Shown: positions 62,576-64,000 of the stretch, piece after piece
How positions within the stretch are numbered: the stretch's first letter is position 1
Layout: the number at the start of each line of letters is the position of its first letter
Assembly: GCF_000349725.1 (NCBI RefSeq)
Contig: NZ_KB714693.1
Coordinates: 206,598 to 270,597, forward strand
Length of the DNA: 64,000 bases
Origin: Ligilactobacillus pobuzihii E100301 = KCTC 13174
GTDB taxonomy: Bacteria; Bacillota; Bacilli; Lactobacillales; Lactobacillaceae
Direction of reading: 5' to 3'
Position numbers and translations under genes: made by a program
Notes under the pieces: model-generated
What the model was told of the DNA's origin: nothing
The model's database searches: none
The model's input: the letters and a program-made list of their open reading frames with translations, nothing else

Positions 62576-63325
62576 ATGTCAACAAAACGAAGCGATAAAT
62601 TGCTAGATCTGGTAAATCAAAAGCAAAAAATTGCCGTAAATGAATTAAGTAAAATATTAAATGTTTCAAAAGTGACGGTTCGCAAGGATCTATCAGAACT
62701 AGAAGGAAAAGGGTTGCTGGTTAGAAAGCATGGTTATGCGATCATCAATGACCCAAATAAATTAAATTACCGTTTAGCCCAAAATTATGATATCAAACAA
62801 CAGATCGCGCTCGCTGCGTCTAACTTAGTTAGTGAGCAAGAAACTATTATGGTAGAATCCGGTTCGACCTGTGCCTTATTAGTCCAAGAATTAGCTAAAC
62901 AAGGTAAACACGTAACGGTTATTACTAATTCGTATTTTATTGCTGATTTTGTATCTGAATATTCGAACATTACAGTTTTTGTTTTGGGTGGCAAATATCA
63001 AGCAGAGTCTGAGGTCGTGGTTGGACCGATCGCTAAAACAGTACTAAGTAGCTTTCACGTGGAGCAGTTATTTGTGGGCATGGATGGCTTTGATCCCAAA
63101 CAAGGATTTTTTGGACGTGATATTATGCGCGCAGACATTGTAGAAGCAATGGCTCAAAATGCACAGAAATTGATCATCTTAAGCGACTCAACGAAGTTTT
63201 CTAAGTTTAGTTTGACCAAACTAGCTAGCTTTTCTCAAACTGATCGTGTGATCACCGATAACAATATACCAACTAGCGCCCGGCAGGTTTTAGAAAACAA
63301 TAAGGTTGCTTTAACTGAAGTGTGA
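62576..63325 (+). CDS. DeoR-family transcriptional regulator
   Basis: The product has 249 residues; the ATG follows TTGGAGGTC. N-terminal HTH SDKLLDLVNQKQKIAVNELS and KILNVSKVTVRKDLSELEGK is canonical DeoR; the C-terminal DeoR sensor domain has VESGSTCALLVQEL, VITNSYFIADF, VLGGKYQAESEVVVGP and MGTDG-like FVGMDGFDP. These usually sense a sugar phosphate and repress sugar genes. No adjacent sugar genes are in view, so targets are unknown. The SRAP gene follows 22 bp later. Confidence 0.92.
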   Translation: MSTKRSDKLLDLVNQKQKIAVNELSKILNVSKVTVRKDLSELEGKGLLVRKHGYAIINDPNKLNYRLAQNYDIKQQIALAASNLVSEQETIMVESGSTCALLVQELAKQGKHVTVITNSYFIADFVSEYSNITVFVLGGKYQAESEVVVGPIAKTVLSSFHVEQLFVGMDGFDPKQGFFGRDIMRADIVEAMAQNAQKLIILSDSTKFSKFSLTKLASFSQTDRVITDNNIPTSARQVLENNKVALTEV

Positions 63326-63347
63326 CAATAATAGTGGAGGTGAGTAT

Positions 63348-63914
63348 ATGTGTGGACGCTTTATGTTCCAGCCAGACACAAGTCCGGAAATTGACCGTAT
63401 TTACCGTTTAGCTCAAATTGCTGGTTATTTTCCTAAGGTTGGTGAAGTTTTTCCTAATGATCAGACAGCTTTGATCGTGGCTGGTTCACAGCAAGTTCAA
63501 ATCAAGGCAATAAAGTGGGGCTTTCCAGGTTTTAAGGATAAACAAGTGTTGATCAATGCACGTGCAGAAACGGCTGAATCAAAGAGAATGTTTGCTAAGG
63601 CATTTGCAACTAAACGATGTGTTTATCCAACTACGGGATTTTTTGAATGGACAAAACAAAAAGATAAGATTTGGTTTAATTATCGTCAAACACCACAACC
63701 TTTATATATTGCGGGCTTTTATGATGATTTTGAAGGTGAGGACCGCAGCATTTTATTGACAACCACACCAAATGATTCGGTTGTCAATGTACACGATAGA
63801 ATGCCCTTGATCTTGTCGAAAAATCAAATCAATCGTTGGATATATCAGCGGGATTTTGCGCATAATTTTTTGACGGAAAAAATGCCACAACTTGAAAATA
63901 AAGAATGGAAATGA
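63348..63914 (+). CDS. yedK: SRAP domain protein (YedK/HMCES-like, abasic-site crosslinking)
   Basis: The product has 188 residues; the ATG follows GTGGAGGTG. It begins MCGRF with the invariant Cys2 that forms the thiazolidine link to abasic sites in single-stranded DNA. LINARAET (Asn), TTGFFEW (Glu) and VHDRMPLIL (His) give the rest of the active site. Length is slightly short of the ~220 usual. It protects abasic sites at replication forks. It may be co-transcribed with the DeoR gene. Confidence 0.93.
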   Translation: MCGRFMFQPDTSPEIDRIYRLAQIAGYFPKVGEVFPNDQTALIVAGSQQVQIKAIKWGFPGFKDKQVLINARAETAESKRMFAKAFATKRCVYPTTGFFEWTKQKDKIWFNYRQTPQPLYIAGFYDDFEGEDRSILLTTTPNDSVVNVHDRMPLILSKNQINRWIYQRDFAHNFLTEKMPQLENKEWK

Positions 63915-63938
63915 GTAGCTGGTCGCGGCTGCTTTTTT
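63915..63938 (+). terminator. Terminator after the SRAP gene
   Basis: GTAGC / GCTGC with an 8-base loop and T6 tail, immediately after the stop. Confidence 0.7.
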
Positions 63939-64000
63939 AGTTTAAGCGGGTATATGTCATGGAAAGTTATTATAAAAAGTGCTAAAATTTCTCGTTAGAG

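Overview
The window looks like chromosomal DNA of a low-GC Gram-positive bacterium of the Lactobacillaceae (Lactobacillus in the old broad sense). This is inferred from AT-rich sequence, strong AGGAGG-type ribosome binding sites, frequent TTG starts, CcpA (cre) and CtsR operators, oleate hydratase, proline iminopeptidase, an IS150-group insertion sequence and LmrCD-like exporters. No rRNA, tRNA or CRISPR array was seen. Species cannot be named from this alone.

Layout. 0-7.6 kb: end of a nucleoside hydrolase gene, a DedA membrane protein, then an acetoin dehydrogenase cluster (E3-like flavoprotein, E1 alpha, E1 beta, E2, a DUF6506-like protein) with cre sites. 8-18 kb: a YjeM-type amino-acid antiporter, a HIT protein, a succinate-semialdehyde dehydrogenase paralogue, an IS3-family element, a thioesterase with a displaced start, and a heterodimeric ABC exporter. 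18-30 kb: a LysR regulator divergent from a fumarate reductase-like flavoprotein, dipeptide epimerase, acetoin/diacetyl reductase with a cre site, oleate hydratase, proline iminopeptidase and a BCCT osmolyte transporter. 30-43 kb: a small helix-turn-helix protein, Nudix, MFS, HAD, quinone-reductase-like, glutamate dehydrogenase, 2-hydroxyacid dehydrogenase, CtsR-controlled Hsp20, SpeG, two small paralogous proteins, an OppA lipoprotein, a second succinate-semialdehyde dehydrogenase and an AEC carrier. 44-53 kb: an aldehyde dehydrogenase remnant, a MarR / ABC exporter pair / lipoprotein locus, a YtxH-like stress protein, an ArsB/SLC13-like permease, OsmC and YugP. 53-64 kb: an Mga-like regulator, a YczE-like membrane protein, fructosamine kinase, AI-2E transporter, NAD(P)-binding protein, the KtrAB potassium system, a DeoR regulator and an SRAP (YedK) protein.

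Metabolic theme. Acetoin dehydrogenase and acetoin/diacetyl reductase, both near cre-like sites, point to carbon-catabolite control of C4 overflow metabolism. Glutamate dehydrogenase, two succinate-semialdehyde dehydrogenases and a YjeM antiporter suggest glutamate turnover. Oleate hydratase, BCCT, OsmC, Hsp20, KtrAB and three exporter systems are stress functions.

The most unusual structure is a set of twelve interspersed intergenic repeats of two related types (A and B, about 110-210 bp). They share terminal inverted repeats ending in GGGACAAAA, hold internal hairpins and sit mostly at gene 3' ends. One carries an IS insertion whose removal rebuilds the repeat exactly. Other points of interest are three paralogous ~90-residue proteins of unknown function, an E3-like enzyme with a broken NAD-binding motif, a transporter whose only well-placed start codon is ATT, several small-RNA candidates with their own promoter and terminator, and a direct repeat with an exact 41-bp period.
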